Positions 49,553-61,500 are shown, numbered from the stretch's first letter. The stretch: DNA of 64,000 nt from Carnegiea gigantea (GCA_029747015.1 JAKOGI010002215.1:27501-91500), one strand, 5' to 3'. Program-made: numbers and translations. Notes: generated by a model from the sequence alone, not told the origin.

Positions 49553-50943
49553 AAATAAGTTTCGTCCTTGAAATTTGTAAATTTGAAAGAAGCCTTAGAT
49601 TTAACTCAAACAAGCATGGGTACTTGTTTCTCACATCTTCTTTCATAGCTTGTTATGTTAGTCTACCTACATATATTATAGGTACATGCAATGCACACAA
49701 AAAGGATGTCAACCCTAACCAGTTGTATAGATAGGCAAAAGATCAAAGAACTAGAACATAAAGTAAAATGGGTCAATTCTAAAGATCCTAAGATGGATCG
49801 TAGTATCGGTTAGGTAAGTCATTATCGTGCTTATGGGAATTAAAGCTGCTGTCAGTCTCATCCATGTTAGAATCATCATCCTCAGGGTCTACCTCCTGTA
49901 TCCTTAGCACCTCCTCAAACTACTCGTCAGGCTTGGGGATCCTCCTTAGGATCCTCATAAGAACTCAGCTCAATTAGCTCAATCATCCTTCGAGCCAGAC
50001 CATAGTGGTGAGGCAGGCTGCTATTATAGCCTAGGGGTGCTGATGCTGGTCAAGGTGGTGGCCCTTAAGCAAAGTGTAGTGGAATAAAAGGGAGAGGTAT
50101 AACTAGTGTAGGAAAGATGCTTGGTAGAGTCCTATAGGTGAAGCCTCACTTCTCCAACTCCTCCCTCAGTAACAACTTTGTAGTCACTATAGTCCATCCT
50201 TGTAGAACATAAAACCTAGTCCTATCAAGCCCCAAGTCTCCAATAACCATAAAGTCATGGTACCATAACTTGAACTCATCATAAGGGACCGTAATAGGTA
50301 GGAACCACAAGAGTCTATAAGTATGAACCAACAAATTGTTGAACTCTAAGATTAGGGTGTCATACATGGATGATGCAGAGCAAGGCACCATAGAGAGTAT
50401 CCAAAATCCAAATCAAGATCAATGTACTAATCAATCCAAGGAAGATTAAGGTAAGCAAGCAATGATCACTTAGATTCACTCCTTGTTCTCATATTCAAAT
50501 CTAGAACTAGACATGGTTTTGGACGGTATGTTCCTTAGAGTTCCGAAGACATCCTATAAGTGATTCCTACTTTATTGGACTCCATAACCTATCTAGCTTT
50601 GCTAAGAAGAATCAACTTTTGCCTAAGTATAGGCATTTTGCTACACTTATCAAAACCAACAGGGCATGCAGAAGTGGTCTTATTCTGTCCGCCTTGGATG
50701 ATCAGGTGGAATCACCACCTAACACCTTATTTAGGACCAATATTTTTTTTCTCCAGATGATAGAAAACATACTAAGGTACCCAACCATGTAGATAAATCA
50801 AGATCAAGTCAAGTTCTTCATGGGGTTTTAGCTACACTTAGTTAACCGTTATTGTTTGGGCTCTGTCCTAATCCGATTTGAGTTTCTAGCTTGTTCTCTT
50901 ACCTAAACTTGATTTGGGGCTAATTTTTTGTTTTTGAAGTGCT
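49553..50943 (-). other. R2 internal region, 3' part, no recognised pol
   Basis: The minus strand carries a short open stretch (50391-50146, 81 residues, with RLLWFLPITVPYDEF and WYHDFMVIGDLGLDRTRFYVLQ), then broken reading into an acidic/proline-rich tail. I do not recognise it. No reverse transcriptase, integrase or RNase H motif is seen. The region 50400-50943 holds no credible frame. Confidence 0.45.
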
Positions 50944-51789
50944 TGTTAACATCTTAAGGAACCTAACTATTCATTAAAATTAGTTCTAAATCATGTATAG
51001 GTTAGAGAACCAACTTGATCATTTTCAGTGCTAAATTGGGTCAACTAGGCCTAATTGAACTATTTTGACTTTGCATTGATTTTCCTTAGGGGTGAGGGTT
51101 CTGTGACCCTGCCCACTTGATCCCTTGGCACATTAGACATCTAGGAACATAATAATGGCACCTTTTGAAGCTTTGGAAGGCTAGTTGGCCAATGGCGCGA
51201 AAGAGAAAGGTTTGCTTGCATTATGATAGGCCAATGGAAAAGTGGATAGTAGCAACAACTGTTTTCTCTCTCTCCTATGTGCAAGTGGCTCACATAGAGT
51301 TAATTACACATGTTCAAGCTTGAGCTTAGTTTAAACAACATCTATTTACTAGACTCACCTTTGTAATTAGCTTAAGTTAGGTTTACTTTGCATTCTAGTT
51401 TTAAGCTTGTTTTGAGGTTTGTTAATTATTAAGGATCCTACTTATTTGCTTCCCTACTAGGTTAGGTGTGTATATAAGCCTCCTTGGCTGGTTGTTGTAA
51501 TTAGACTTCATGAATGAAAGCTTTGCTTTAGGTTTCAAATACATTCCTTTTAAAATCTCAATAATCAATTATGTTTCGATTGTTAAACTGAGTGGTTTCC
51601 TTTAATCTAAATTGATGGCAGTGCCTTTAGAGTTATGCAGGTGGATTCCTTATTTAGCTTGGGTGTTAGTCGTGCCTTTATCCTATTCATACCCCTGTTG
51701 CTATTGAGACTCCAGTGTTGCTCTCAATTTAAGCTTGCTGGCCAGATTGCAAAATACATTGCTTAAGTTTTGCTTATGCTCACACATCA
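50944..51789 (+). repeat. 5' LTR of the nested plus-strand gypsy element
   Basis: The right end is set by ...acatca and the primer site. The last 170 bases recur at 52707-52880. A TATA box (gtgtatataagcctcc) lies at 51468-51483, and a leader follows. The left end TGTTAACATC is proposed from a 4-of-5 target duplication. Confidence 0.6.
51470..51478 (+). promoter_or_regulatory. TATA box in the nested gypsy LTR
   Basis: gtatataag, a near-perfect TATA box, about 310 bases before the LTR end, the usual U3/R position for short plant gypsy LTRs. Confidence 0.6.
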
Positions 51790-51792
51790 TAG

Positions 51793-51804
51793 TGATATTA
51801 GAGC
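51793..51804 (+). other. Decayed Met-tRNA primer site
   Basis: TGATATTAGAGC differs from TGGTATCAGAGC by two transitions (G to A and C to T), 3 bases after the LTR end at 51789. Confidence 0.7.
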
Positions 51805-52009
51805 ATAACCTGGTGAGTGTTTACTTGCTATTTAATTGGTTTGTAATCTAATTTTGTTTCATTTCTTCATTTCCTGAAGCTACGAAGAACCTTACTTAGC
51901 CTAAATATAAACCCAACCACAAAAGAACCTACCTTCTTAAAACAACCTTCACCGAAATCCTATCCATGTTCGTGGAAGAGGAAAGCAACACTCTCTAACC
52001 TGAAGTCCC

Positions 52010-52705
52010 TAGAGGACTTAGTTTAGAACAAGCCCGTGAGTTGGGTAGAAAGAATGCCACACACCAACTCTAGCAGAGCTTATAAACCTTACCTATAGAG
52101 GTTTCCACTACAACCACCAGCTTAGAGGAAGTTTTGGCTAATTTAAAGGATGATCCTAGAGGAGGAAGGATAAGAAATCGAGGCTCTAAAAAGGGAAATT
52201 CCCATTCCACTCAATCATCTTTTTCCAAAGATGATGAGTATTTAAGGACGAGGAGACCTCCTGACAGACCATTGATGACTTAAGGCCCATGAAAATTGAC
52301 CCTCCTTTGTTTAAAGCCAACCTAAACCAGGATCTCTACCTTGAATGGGTTTAATACTTAGAAAGATTATTTGAAATCAAAGAATATTATAGGGAGAAAG
52401 CCTTTAAGATCGTTGTTCTTAAACTTAAGAAGTATGCCTGGCTCTGGTATGAAAACACCAAGAGGTAAAGAAACAAAGAAGGTAAGTCTTGGATCAGGAC
52501 TTGGTCCATGCTGAAGAAAGTTATGCAATAAACGGTTTCTCCCTGATAATTATAAGCATGATCTTTACCTAAAGGTCACCACCTTAAGCTACGGATACAT
52601 GAGTCTGGAAGAACATATAAGACACTTTGAGCAACTCCAAATCTGGAGTAACTTAGAACAAAAACCTAAACACATCATGGCTAGGTTCTTAAGAGGACTT
52701 GTTAC
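52010..52705 (+). pseudogene. Gag remnant of the nested plus-strand gypsy element
   Basis: Broken plus-strand frames give gag-like peptides in order: MKIDPPLFKANL, YLERLFEIKEYY, FKIVVLKLKKYAWLWYENTK, SWIRTWSMLKKVM, LEEHIRHFEQLQIWSNLEQ and ARFLRGL. This follows the retrotrans_gag capsid order. Several stops (for example TAA after LYLEWV) and at least one frameshift break it. The similarity ends at 52705, where 3' LTR sequence begins, so the rest of gag and all of pol are deleted. Confidence 0.7.
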
Positions 52706-52706
52706 T

Positions 52707-52880
52707 AGCATTGCCTTTAGAGTTTGGAGGGTGGATTTCTTATTTAGCTTGGGTGGTTGCTGAGCCTTTATCTCATTCGTATCCCCTATTTCTGTTGATA
52801 CTCCATTGTTGTTCTTAATTCAAGCTTGATGCCTGTATTGCAAAATACAATACTTGAGTTTTGCTTAAGCTCACAAATCA
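52707..52880 (+). repeat. 3' LTR fragment of the nested gypsy element
   Basis: gcattgcctttagagtttgg to gctcacaaatca repeats the last 170 bases of the LTR ending at 51789 with scattered differences. Confidence 0.75.
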
Positions 52881-53131
52881 GTGCATCACCCTATTGATGT
52901 ACAATAAAGTAATGTGGGCAGCCATAGAAGTCACCAGTAACATGTTGATAGCATATGGGTGCAAAGGCACATAAGGATGACCCATACAAAATAAAGAGGT
53001 GCACAAGGAAATAGGGTAAGCCAAGTTTATGTATGTTTCCTAAAAGGGCACAATTTACTCATGACATACTCCTAAAATCTCATAACCTAACTCTTGGACA
53101 TTCGGCTGCTTATAGTGATTTGCAGACATCA
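52881..53131 (-). other. R2 internal region, 5' leader
   Basis: Short non-coding stretch between the nested element and the R2 primer site. No frame is seen. It would be the start of R2's internal RNA on the minus strand. Confidence 0.45.
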
Positions 53132-53142
53132 CTCTGATACCA
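53132..53142 (-). other. Primer-binding site of R2
   Basis: ctctgatacca on the plus strand, the inverted Met-tRNA primer site, 4 bases from the R2 LTR. Confidence 0.85.
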
Positions 53143-53146
53143 CAAC

Positions 53147-54376
53147 TACAGTGCCCCAAATCCTCATCACCTAATTATCTTAATCAAATAGTTTATTATT
53201 TATAAATGCCATATATTTCCTTTGAATTATTTTCACATTTCCTAAGTCTTCCAAAGTAGGAATAAGAAAGTACATTCACAAAGCTGTTTAATTTACAATA
53301 CTAATCACAACATAGTTAGAGGTTTCTCGGAACCCAACATTAAGCGAACTTATCCAAAAGAGCATACAAGTGGCATGTTTTCCTTAAAATTTCTAGGCCT
53401 CGTACTAGTATGGAAATCACAATGAGCTTCTAGTTAGCTAGCCCTATGTGAAAGTACCAAGTCCCTCTTATACTTCTTCTACCCTCTGGCTTGTTCAGAG
53501 GAGGGCTATTCATTGATTTCTTACCTAAAAATGAAAACATCAAGATATTTTCAAAAGTGAACCGAAGCTCAATACGTATATCCCCACGCTGTAAAATACA
53601 CTTCATTTTTAAGTTAGTTGGGTGCCACATTTCAAGTCATTATAGTTTAAAAATAGGGAAGAGAGAATGTGAATTAAACAGCTTTATTAGTTATTATCTG
53701 GAATTGGAATCCCATTGACATCTAAGACGATCATTAAGATGGGTGCACACTTCCCAGGCCGGCCAGAAAGCTTGAACTGAAGCCATGCAGGTAAACTGAA
53801 GGGCGTGAAACTTAATACTTGATAACTAATAGGGATCATTTAATTATCTTACAAAACATTGTTTCAAACTAATTCTTACATGAAAATTATATGAAATTTA
53901 TATAATTTATGAATAGTGTGCGTTTTCAAAGAGTATAGGTAATAAACGTACCTGGGTTTTCGATGAAATCTTTCGAATCTTTTGTGAAAAGTGTTTGTTT
54001 TTGACTTGAAATGACAGAAATTGCCTCGCTCATCCTCCAAATGTCTAACTTTACAGTGAGTACGACTTTATATAATTTCATTAGATTTTTAGCTTAATAA
54101 GTAATTTGAGATTTTTTGGTTCTTATTTTAACTACTGATACACCCACCATCAGTTACTCAACCATAAAATGATTTTATTTCCTCTTTTGCTTTATTCTTT
54201 CTTCCAATATTGTTGTTGCTCCCTTTACTCATGTCATTGATGTTATAGTTGTTATATGATATGGTACACCTCATGATTATTAATATTAAGGTTACCATTG
54301 TTATCGTTATCATGATTATGGCTATCTATTGTTATCTTTATTATCGTTATTGTTATTGTAATTGCTATTATTAGTG

Positions 54377-54452
<76 letters not shown>

Positions 54453-56084
54453 CGTTGTTGTTGTTGTTATTATTATTGCTGGTGCTATTGCTGTTGTTAC
54501 TCCCATTGTTGTCATGGTTATCACTAGAACTCACATCGTTGCTAGTTTTAGCGATTTATTAACAAATACTAATCCCAATACCAAGTATGTGGTTTTCGGA
54601 CCTAAGTTGAAGGGCATTCATTTCAATATGTTTTTTTTTTTTTGTGTCCCAAAAATTTTTAAATAGTCCTTAACACATCCCTAATCCCTCAAACTTATCA
54701 CTAGATCATGATGTAGGAATTAAGCTTTACAATTACTTTAATTGTACTACAATTAGTATCAAAGTTTACATGCCTAATTCATCTAAATCACCAAATTAAT
54801 TCCAAAGTTTACATTAAGAATAGTCTTCTCAAAATATTTCAAAAACCATATTTCACTCCATCTTTTTCCTTCACTTCAAGCCACACAACACCTACAACCA
54901 TTATCATTAATCCATATTTTCACTAATTACCAGTTCATTACTATCAACTAAGCCATAACCTCATGCTAATCTAATGAATTTCAAACCCCATAGTTGAGCC
55001 ATTTCCCTCTTTTACTCCATCTCCAACCTTAAGCTCAAGCAACTATTTTCATGGCAACATCACACAACACAAGACACACATAAACCTTAGTAATTTTTTT
55101 AATAAAAATGCCACTCAAATTTATCAAAATTACATAAAGTCATATTCAACAACCAAACCCTAATACCATGCATCTACGCATGAACTCCCAAGCATCTCTA
55201 ATCTCATACTCATCATGAAAATTCTAAATAACTACAAATTAGCATTTGCGTAATCTAAACAAATGTTTATTAAAAAAAAGACAAAAAATTAACAATGAAA
55301 TTGGTAGGAATGATTATTAGGGAGTTAGGATTTCACCTTCCCGACTCCAATAGGCTCAAATTAGGAGAAGAGAAGAAGAGGTGATGGTGGTGGCGAAGGG
55401 GTGCGTTGTCGTATGGTGGTGATGGCAATGGCACTAATGCAATGATCAACGGTAGTTAAGAGAGAGAAAGAGAGAGATAGCAGGGAAGGGGTGGGAACAC
55501 GAGGCCAAGAAGGGGGATCTAATGGGAACAAAGGGAGGGGGATTTGGTTTAATTTTGCTAATTTTTTTTTTATAAATTTGTAAATTGTGCTGATTTTAGC
55601 TCTACAATTTTCTATTTTTTTTCTTTATAACCCTTTTCTTTTTTTTCCTTAAACCTAGAGAATATTTGGGCCAAAATTCGGAATAGTTTTTTTTGGGCTA
55701 TTCGTGGGATTTTCATGGTGTATTTAGCAAAATTATAAACATTACCTATCTTAATTAATTTATTTATTGCATTTTATTTATTCATTTTGTACATTATCAC
55801 TATGGTTTTATTTATGAAATATAGACAAGATAGGTTGTATTTATGTATTCTATGATTACCCATTTTTATGAATAGGCTAATTTGTTGTATTCATGTATTT
55901 ATTTATAATTTCTAAATGATTTAATAGAGAACATCAGCAAATTTCTCTTCGAGGCCACTTCATTGATACAACCTGCACCAATATAAATTATGCAAATGCT
56001 GAATTGAAATGTGGCGCCCAACTTAATTAACTTAAATAAAGATTAATTAGAATAATTAACATGGTTTAGGTTTAGGCCACTACA
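53147..56084 (-). repeat. 5' LTR of R2 (about 2938 bp, uninterrupted)
   Basis: On the minus strand it starts TGTAGTGGCCTAAACC (at 56084) and ends ...GGGGCACTGTA next to the primer site. It serves as the reference that shows the two insertions in the 3' copy. It contains a microsatellite (54330-54480), a GC/CT-rich leader (about 55360-55510) and an extra 250-base segment (about 54840-55085) missing from the 3' copy. No coding sequence. Confidence 0.82.
54330..54480. repeat. ATT microsatellite in the R2 5' LTR
   Basis: Nearly pure (att)n with a few gtt and acc units. Apparent poly-Asn, poly-Ile and poly-Leu frames here are artefacts of the repeat. Confidence 0.9.
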
Positions 56085-56583
56085 CTATTTGTGGGGGAGA
56101 GAGCATTGACGGGAAAGTCAGAATACGAGGGAGAAAGGTGATTTGGGCCGAAGGGGCTAGGGGGAATATCACGTAAAAGAAAAGAATGCATATTTTTGTT
56201 TTTCTTTTTAATTTTTGATGGTAAAAAGGAAAGGAAGGAATTTATGGGCAAAATTATGGCTAGTTAGGGATTGGGCATATATTTGTGATATTGGTTATAG
56301 GATAAAAACAAATTAAAATTGAAGTCTAAAATTTTCAGAGGGGATCTAAAAACAATAAAAATCTAAATTTTATTAAATAAAATTAATATTTACTTTATTA
56401 AAAGCTTTGAATTTGGTTAGAAATAGGGAATTTTAGGTATGATCCAAAATTCTAACTTACATTAAGCCTCCCATATGAAAGTGCTACCTGCGAGCTCAAG
56501 CAGCTAACGATAAGTCTCAACATTAAAAAAATCATTTTGATTACACTTCAAGAATTATAAATATGAATTTTCAGAGTTTTATA
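56085..56583 (-). repeat. LTR R3, right part
   Basis: Begins with a purine-rich leader-like stretch that fits the GC-rich end of the R3 left part at 28985-29112. It ends at 56583 next to an inverted polypurine tract (ctaccccccttgagaggag). The minus-strand LTR start would be TATAAAACTC, possibly a TG-to-TA change. No target duplication for R2 could be confirmed. Confidence 0.55.
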
Positions 56584-56815
56584 TTCTACCCCCCTTGAGA
56601 GGAGTTTCATCCTTGGAACTTCACAAATAGCCTAATCATAAACATCTAAATTCTAGGGTTTTACATCATACTGCTCTTTAAAAATGTTTTGTCCCCGAAA
56701 CTTACTCATACTTGGTCTAGCAAATAGATGAGGGTACTTAGCTGCCTTTCCACTTTCGATTCCCATGCGCTTGTGGTATGGTTTTGCCCAAAGGACCTTC
56801 ATAAGTGGAACCATT
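56584..56815 (-). other. Inverted 3' internal ends of gypsy elements (polypurine tract and flank)
   Basis: ttctacccccc... then ggagtttcatccttggaactt is the inverted 'polypurine tract plus aaggatgaaac' signature. A second similar signature (ttttacatcatactgctctt...gttttgtccccgaaactt) follows near 56660-56705, so remnants of two elements may be present. No coding sequence. Confidence 0.5.
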
Positions 56816-57981
56816 GTTGTATATATGTGAAATTTTGGTTTCGTTAAGTTAGTTCATGTCAGATTGTGGTAATGTCATTATTATTCGAATTGTGGCATTG
56901 TGCTTGTTGTCTCCAGTTTCTGCTTGATATTTGTTTAACCTAGAACTCAAGGTGGGGTCCAGCTAATTGGTTCAGCTGACTAGTATACTTGATTGGTTCA
57001 GCTGATCGATTCAGTAATGCACCAGTCTGTGAACCAGGCTACGGTCCCAACCCTTTTTAGACTTAACTGCATAACATGAACTTGGTGGGCATGGAAAAGG
57101 CAGGAAGGGAGTTAAATCCTTGTCCAATGTTAAATCATTACCTTTTAAATTAATAAAGTTATGTGTCGAGATTACAAGCAAGATTTCAAGGCTTCCTTCC
57201 TAATCAGCTTTGAACGAATTTAGCAAAGATGAAAGCACATGGTTGATTTGCAAAACCAAACTACTAAGTTATTTTAGTGAAATTAATTATGAGTAAGTTA
57301 CAAACTAGTGGTTTCTGAAAATGACTTTTAAACATCTTTTTACGTGAAGCTAGAAGTTTATTTGGTCGGTAACTCATTTACAAGTTTTCTTTAAGATGAA
57401 CATTGTTATGCTTTTCAGAACTTGGCTTTTACCATTATTCGGGCTTTGTTAGCTTTCTTAAAAATGGATACATTGTTGTGATATAACGAGAATTTTAACG
57501 TTAAATGTGTTTGAAAGTGAATTGCGTTTGACATATCTTGGGCTCGGAGAATAATACTAATATGATTAAACTTGGTCTCGAGAGTAGAACTTAGGATCTT
57601 GATTGGAGAAGGAATCCTATTTGTCTCTATCCTCATCAGGATAGGAGTCCATTAACTTTTGAAGGCCTTGGGAATACAAAAAGCCATGAGTCATGTCACT
57701 CACCTAATGAGGGCACTAACATGTGGATCTAATACCCTGAAAGTGATTTCATTACCTGTTATAAGTTAAAAGCTCCTCGATTCTAATTTATGTCGAGGCA
57801 AATATTAGGAAAAGTGCATGAAACTATTTGAAATAGGTTCTTATCAATTTATAAACAAAATTCTTTAAATATGAAGCAATTTATAATGAATTGACTTGGC
57901 TTGGATATATTATTGTTATCATTTTCGTGTCTTATTTTATGTTTCTTACTAAACGAATTTAAGTGGCAACTTGATATAGAA
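56816..57981 (+). repeat. Partial LTR related to the solo LTR family
   Basis: Within it, 57340-57800 follows 46240-46700 of the solo LTR in order (ttacgtgaagctagaagttt, ggtcggtaactcattta, ttaaatgtgtttgaaagtga). The segment lacks both LTR ends. No frame of note. Confidence 0.55.
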
Positions 57982-57983
57982 TG

Positions 57984-59228
57984 TGATAAGCGGCGAGAAT
58001 GTGCACCATTTCCCGGTAATTTGATAGCATTTCCTAGGGGATTGTGTGTTTAAGCACATGATTTGCATCCTTTTTTCCTATTTTATGCTCTGTTATGCTT
58101 CCTTGGTGCATTTTATAGGTTTTAGGCTCTTTTAACCCAACATTGACCCTCTTTTGGGAACATTTTTTAGCCACCACGGTGCTACCCCATCCCATATGCC
58201 CATGGAGCAAAGAAAGCAGGATGAACTCATGGCCAGAGATGACCACAGTGCGGTCATAGTGGCTGCTATAGTACATGGTAAGATGGTAAACTATGAGCGT
58301 CTTTGTTTTCCCTCGTTCGTGTGGCTGAGAAGGCTTGAGTTTTTTTCTTTAAAGGCATTTCTCGCTGTGAACAAAAGGACTACACTCAACCTAGTACTCA
58401 TCTCTCATTAGTTTAATGTTTTTTTTCTTTTTTTTTTTTAAGAGAAAGAAGATTTGAAAAAAGGAATTGACAATTGAGATCAAAGGTTAAAAGATCATTT
58501 GGGAGCCTCCATCGTTGCTAAGCTTCCCCTTCCTTTTATCTCTTTTTGAACTCTAGTTCATTTGATTTAGATGTTAATTTGTTTAATCATGAGTGAGTAG
58601 TTTAATTCAATCTAGGGATTGGTTTACCGAAGTATTGATGTTGAATCTTTAATTTCTATTTCTTGTGCTCAATCTTTCATTCTTTCTTATGATTGTATTG
58701 ATCTGAGTAAGTTTTGGCCAGATTGGCTTGTATATGGTAGATAGTTGAGTAAAGTACCAAAAGATAAAATTTATATTAGACCAGCGAGAAAGAACTTCAT
58801 TTAGTGATCCTTAAAATAGAATTGTAAGTTGAGAGGAGACTCTAGCAATCAAAATCCATAACCTAGACCAAAGCGAGAGCACTTGAAAGAATGGTAATCA
58901 GATTAGTGTAGGCAATTCAGTTTATTTTGAAAGAACATATTAGGTTAAGTTAGATTGCAATTGCTTTAAACCATCCAAAATAGAAGTGAGTACATATTCA
59001 ATCCAAAAATTCAGGACTTTAATTTGTTAAGACAAATATCCAGATGCTTTACTTTGATTGAATTTGCTTTGATTAAATTCACGAATAGCCAATTAGCATA
59101 GTTGAAACAACCCCCAAAAATTTGTTCGCGTGGCATTTTTGGTAGGACAAGACTCAGTAGATTGTGTTGGTCCCAGAGGATAATATTTTATCTTGACTAT
59201 AACACTCGTAAGCTTGTGGGCTATGTCA
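57984..59228 (+). repeat. LTR of an Athila-like element (about 1.25 kb)
   Basis: It probably begins TGATAAGCGGCGAG (or 2 bases earlier) and ends ...GGCTATGTCA before a decayed Asp-tRNA primer site. The early segment (atgtgcaccatttcccggtaa, acatgatttgcatcc) is of the kind found at the start of plant Athila/Tat LTRs. A short frame at 58154-58411 overlaps the leader and is not convincing as a gene. Confidence 0.6.
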
Positions 59229-59234
59229 AGCTTC

Positions 59235-59252
59235 TAGTGTCATTACCTAGGA
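59235..59252 (+). other. Decayed Asp-tRNA primer-binding site
   Basis: tagtgtcattacctagga aligns with the Athila-type primer site (TGGCGCCGTTGCCGGGGA). Nearly all differences are C-to-T or G-to-A, with one G-to-T. It lies 6 bases after the LTR end. Confidence 0.6.
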
Positions 59253-59497
59253 CCAAAATTTGTCAACTATTGAGTTAATCCTAAAGAATTGACTAAGCAC
59301 TTTTCTTTTCTTCTACCTTTTACCTTTTTTATTATTTTAGTAGTGTTTGTATCAATGCCTGTATGACATTTTTTCCCTTTTATGTGAAGGCTATTTTCGT
59401 ATGAACCAAATCTCGAGATTGAAAGGACTTTCTGTTTAAGAAGAAAGATGCAAAGGCTAGAAGAGCAAAGGTGCAAGGCATGCAATACTACTCATAT

Positions 59498-60780
59498 GAT
59501 AGCCGATGAAGATCGAAGGACACTTTGAGATTTCGTTACCCTAGGAGTCCGAGGCATCACTTCTAGTATTGCCCAACCAAATGTGGAAACTTACAATTTT
59601 GAGCTCAAACCGGTACTAATCTCAATGGTTCAATAATTGCAGTTTGGAGGTGCTCCAATACAGGACCCTAATCTTCACCTCTTGGTCTTTTTGGATATGC
59701 GCAACACATTGAAACTGAATGGAGTTTCTATCGATGCCATCAACCTTCACCTATTTCCCTTTTCATTAAGAGATAAGGCATAGGCATGGCTCCATTCATT
59801 TCCTCTGGGTTCCAGCACAACATGGGATAAGCTTATAGAGGCCTTTCTTCCTGAATTCTTGCCAACTAGCAAGACAGAAAGTTTGAGAAACCAAATCCCT
59901 ACCTTTGCACAAATGGACGACGAGATGCTCTGCGAAGGATGGGAGCGATTTCAGACTTATTGCACTTGTGCCCCCACCATGGCTTCAAAAATGGATGATT
60001 GTGCAAACTTTCTACGATGGAGTTACTCAACTCATATGATCTACTACAGATGCGGCAGCGGTTGGCACCTTGACGAACAAAACAGAGGATGAAGCCTATA
60101 ATTTGATTGGGGAGATGACTCTTAACAACTTTCATTGGTCCAATAAAAGAGGCCAACCTAAGCGGGTTAAAGGTAATCCTGAGGTTGATGCTTTTACTTT
60201 ACTTTCTGCTAAAGTAGATGCTATGACTTAAAGATTGGATCATTTGAATGTTGATGTGGTAAATTCAAGTGCCCCTCCCTTATGCAAAATTTGTGCTTTT
60301 GTTGATCGTTTAACTATAAATCACCATGTTGGGAGTCCATTTACCCAAGACACTAGTGACCAAGTCGACTAAGTCAACTACAACCCGAGATCGACCAATG
60401 ACCCTTATTCCAACACCTACAATTTAGATTGGAGGAATCATCTAAATTTTTTATAGAGGTCTGCCCATCCCAATATGCCACAAATGAATGCTAGGCCATC
60501 GTCGGATTTCGAAGACCTCCCTCTCCCCAACAAGCTTCATAAAAGTGTAACTTAGAGGCACTGATGGAGAGCATGCTTATGGTGCAAGAAAAGCAAGATG
60601 AGTACATAAAGCAATTACACTCTAAGGTTGATGTGTGCTGACTACTCATAAAAAGATGTTGGAAGCCTAAATTGCCTAATAAGCTAGATCTTCACCTACA
60701 CCTCCTTGTGGACATCCTAGTAAGTCTGAGCCCAACCCTAGAGAGCATTGCAATTTTGTTATCTTATGAAGTTGATTAGA
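59498..60780 (+). pseudogene. Athila-like gag, broken by many stops
   Basis: Reading from the ATG at 59498 gives, with stops and frame changes, gag peptides in the right order: TLGVRGITSSIAQPNVE, NFELKPVLISMVQ, LQFGGAPIQDPNLHLLVFLDM, INLHLFPFSLRDKA, AWLHSFPSGSSTTWDKLIEAF, TESLRNQIPTFAQMDDEML and ERFQTYC. A C-terminal spacer (ICAFVDRLTINHHVGSPF, YNPRSTNDPYSNTYNLDWRN) follows, with remnants of EHCN near 60740. A frameshift near 60010 leaves the C-terminal capsid unreadable. The element belongs to the Athila/Tat side of Ty3/gypsy. Confidence 0.82.
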
Positions 60781-60899
60781 GGGTTCTAAGGGTGCTAGGA
60801 TTGAGGAGGATGGTGAGAAGAACCATGATGAGAGTAACAAGTTTCAGACGTCAAAGCCTTTTACCTTAATAGCTTAGATGCCTCCCTTACCTTTATTGA

Positions 60900-61500
60900 T
60901 TAGCATGAGACTATAGCTTTAGGTGAGGAGTGTAGTGCTGTGGTTCTAAATCAAGTTCCTGCTAAGCTTCAGGACCCCAACAACTTTTGTATTCCTTGCT
61001 TGATAGGACATGCAAGTATTGACAAGGCTTTGTGTGATCTTTGTTCAGGTGTTAGTTTGATGCCCTATTCCATTTTTAAGAAACTTAACAAAGGAGCATT
61101 GCAACCTAGCACTATTTCACTACAATTAGTGGACATCTAAATCAAGTTCCTGCTAAGCTTGAGGACCCCAATAAACTTTGTATTCCTTGCTTGATAGGAC
61201 ATGCAAGTATTGACAAGGCTTTGTGTGATCTTTGTTCAGGTGTTAGTTTGATGCCCTATTCCATTTTTAAGAAACTTAACAAAGGAGCATTGCAACCTAG
61301 CACTATTTCACTATAATTAGTGGACAGTTCTATGATGTACCCCTTGGGTGTTTTGGAGGACGTTCCCATAAAAGTGGGTGATTTCTTTGTGTTTGTTAAT
61401 TTTACAGTTTGTGACCTAGTCTAAGATGCCTATGCCCAAATTATTCTTGGGCAGCCTTTCTTAGCCACTGTGGGTTGCAAAATTGATGTTAGGGAGGCAG
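60900..61500 (+). pseudogene. Retroviral-type aspartic protease region, with a 191-bp duplication
   Basis: The first copy reads VLNQVPAKLQDPNNFCIPCL, IGHASIDKALCDLCSGVSLMPYSIFKKLN, then stops in a TAA created at the duplication joint. The second copy repeats this, then continues PLGVLEDVPIKVGDFFVFVNF, a TAA, and AQIILGQPFLATVGCKIDV. This is the order of plant Athila proteases, where the usual D-L-G-A-S of the active loop is here DLCSG. Catalytic function is doubtful. Reverse transcriptase, RNase H and integrase do not follow. Confidence 0.78.
60946..61327 (+). repeat. Tandem duplication of 191 bp in the protease region
   Basis: ctaaatcaagttcctgctaa begins at 60946 and again at 61137. The copies differ at only a few bases (for example cttcaggacc versus cttgaggacc), so the duplication is much younger than the rest of this decayed element. 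Confidence 0.95.

Larger units (their letters stand above)
50944..52880 (+). mobile_element. Truncated plus-strand gypsy element nested in R2's internal region
   Basis: Parts: 5' LTR (about 50944-51789), decayed primer site (51793-51804), gag remnant (about 52010-52705) and only the last 174 bases of the 3' LTR (52707-52880). The bases before the proposed start are gtgct and after the end gtgca, 4 of 5 matching, so the start at 50944 is a suggestion. The element has lost all of pol and most of its 3' LTR. Confidence 0.6.

Noticed and set aside
58154..58411. 85-codon frame in the Athila-like LTR
   Set aside because: Lies in LTR U3/R sequence with an equally long antisense frame; no family match.
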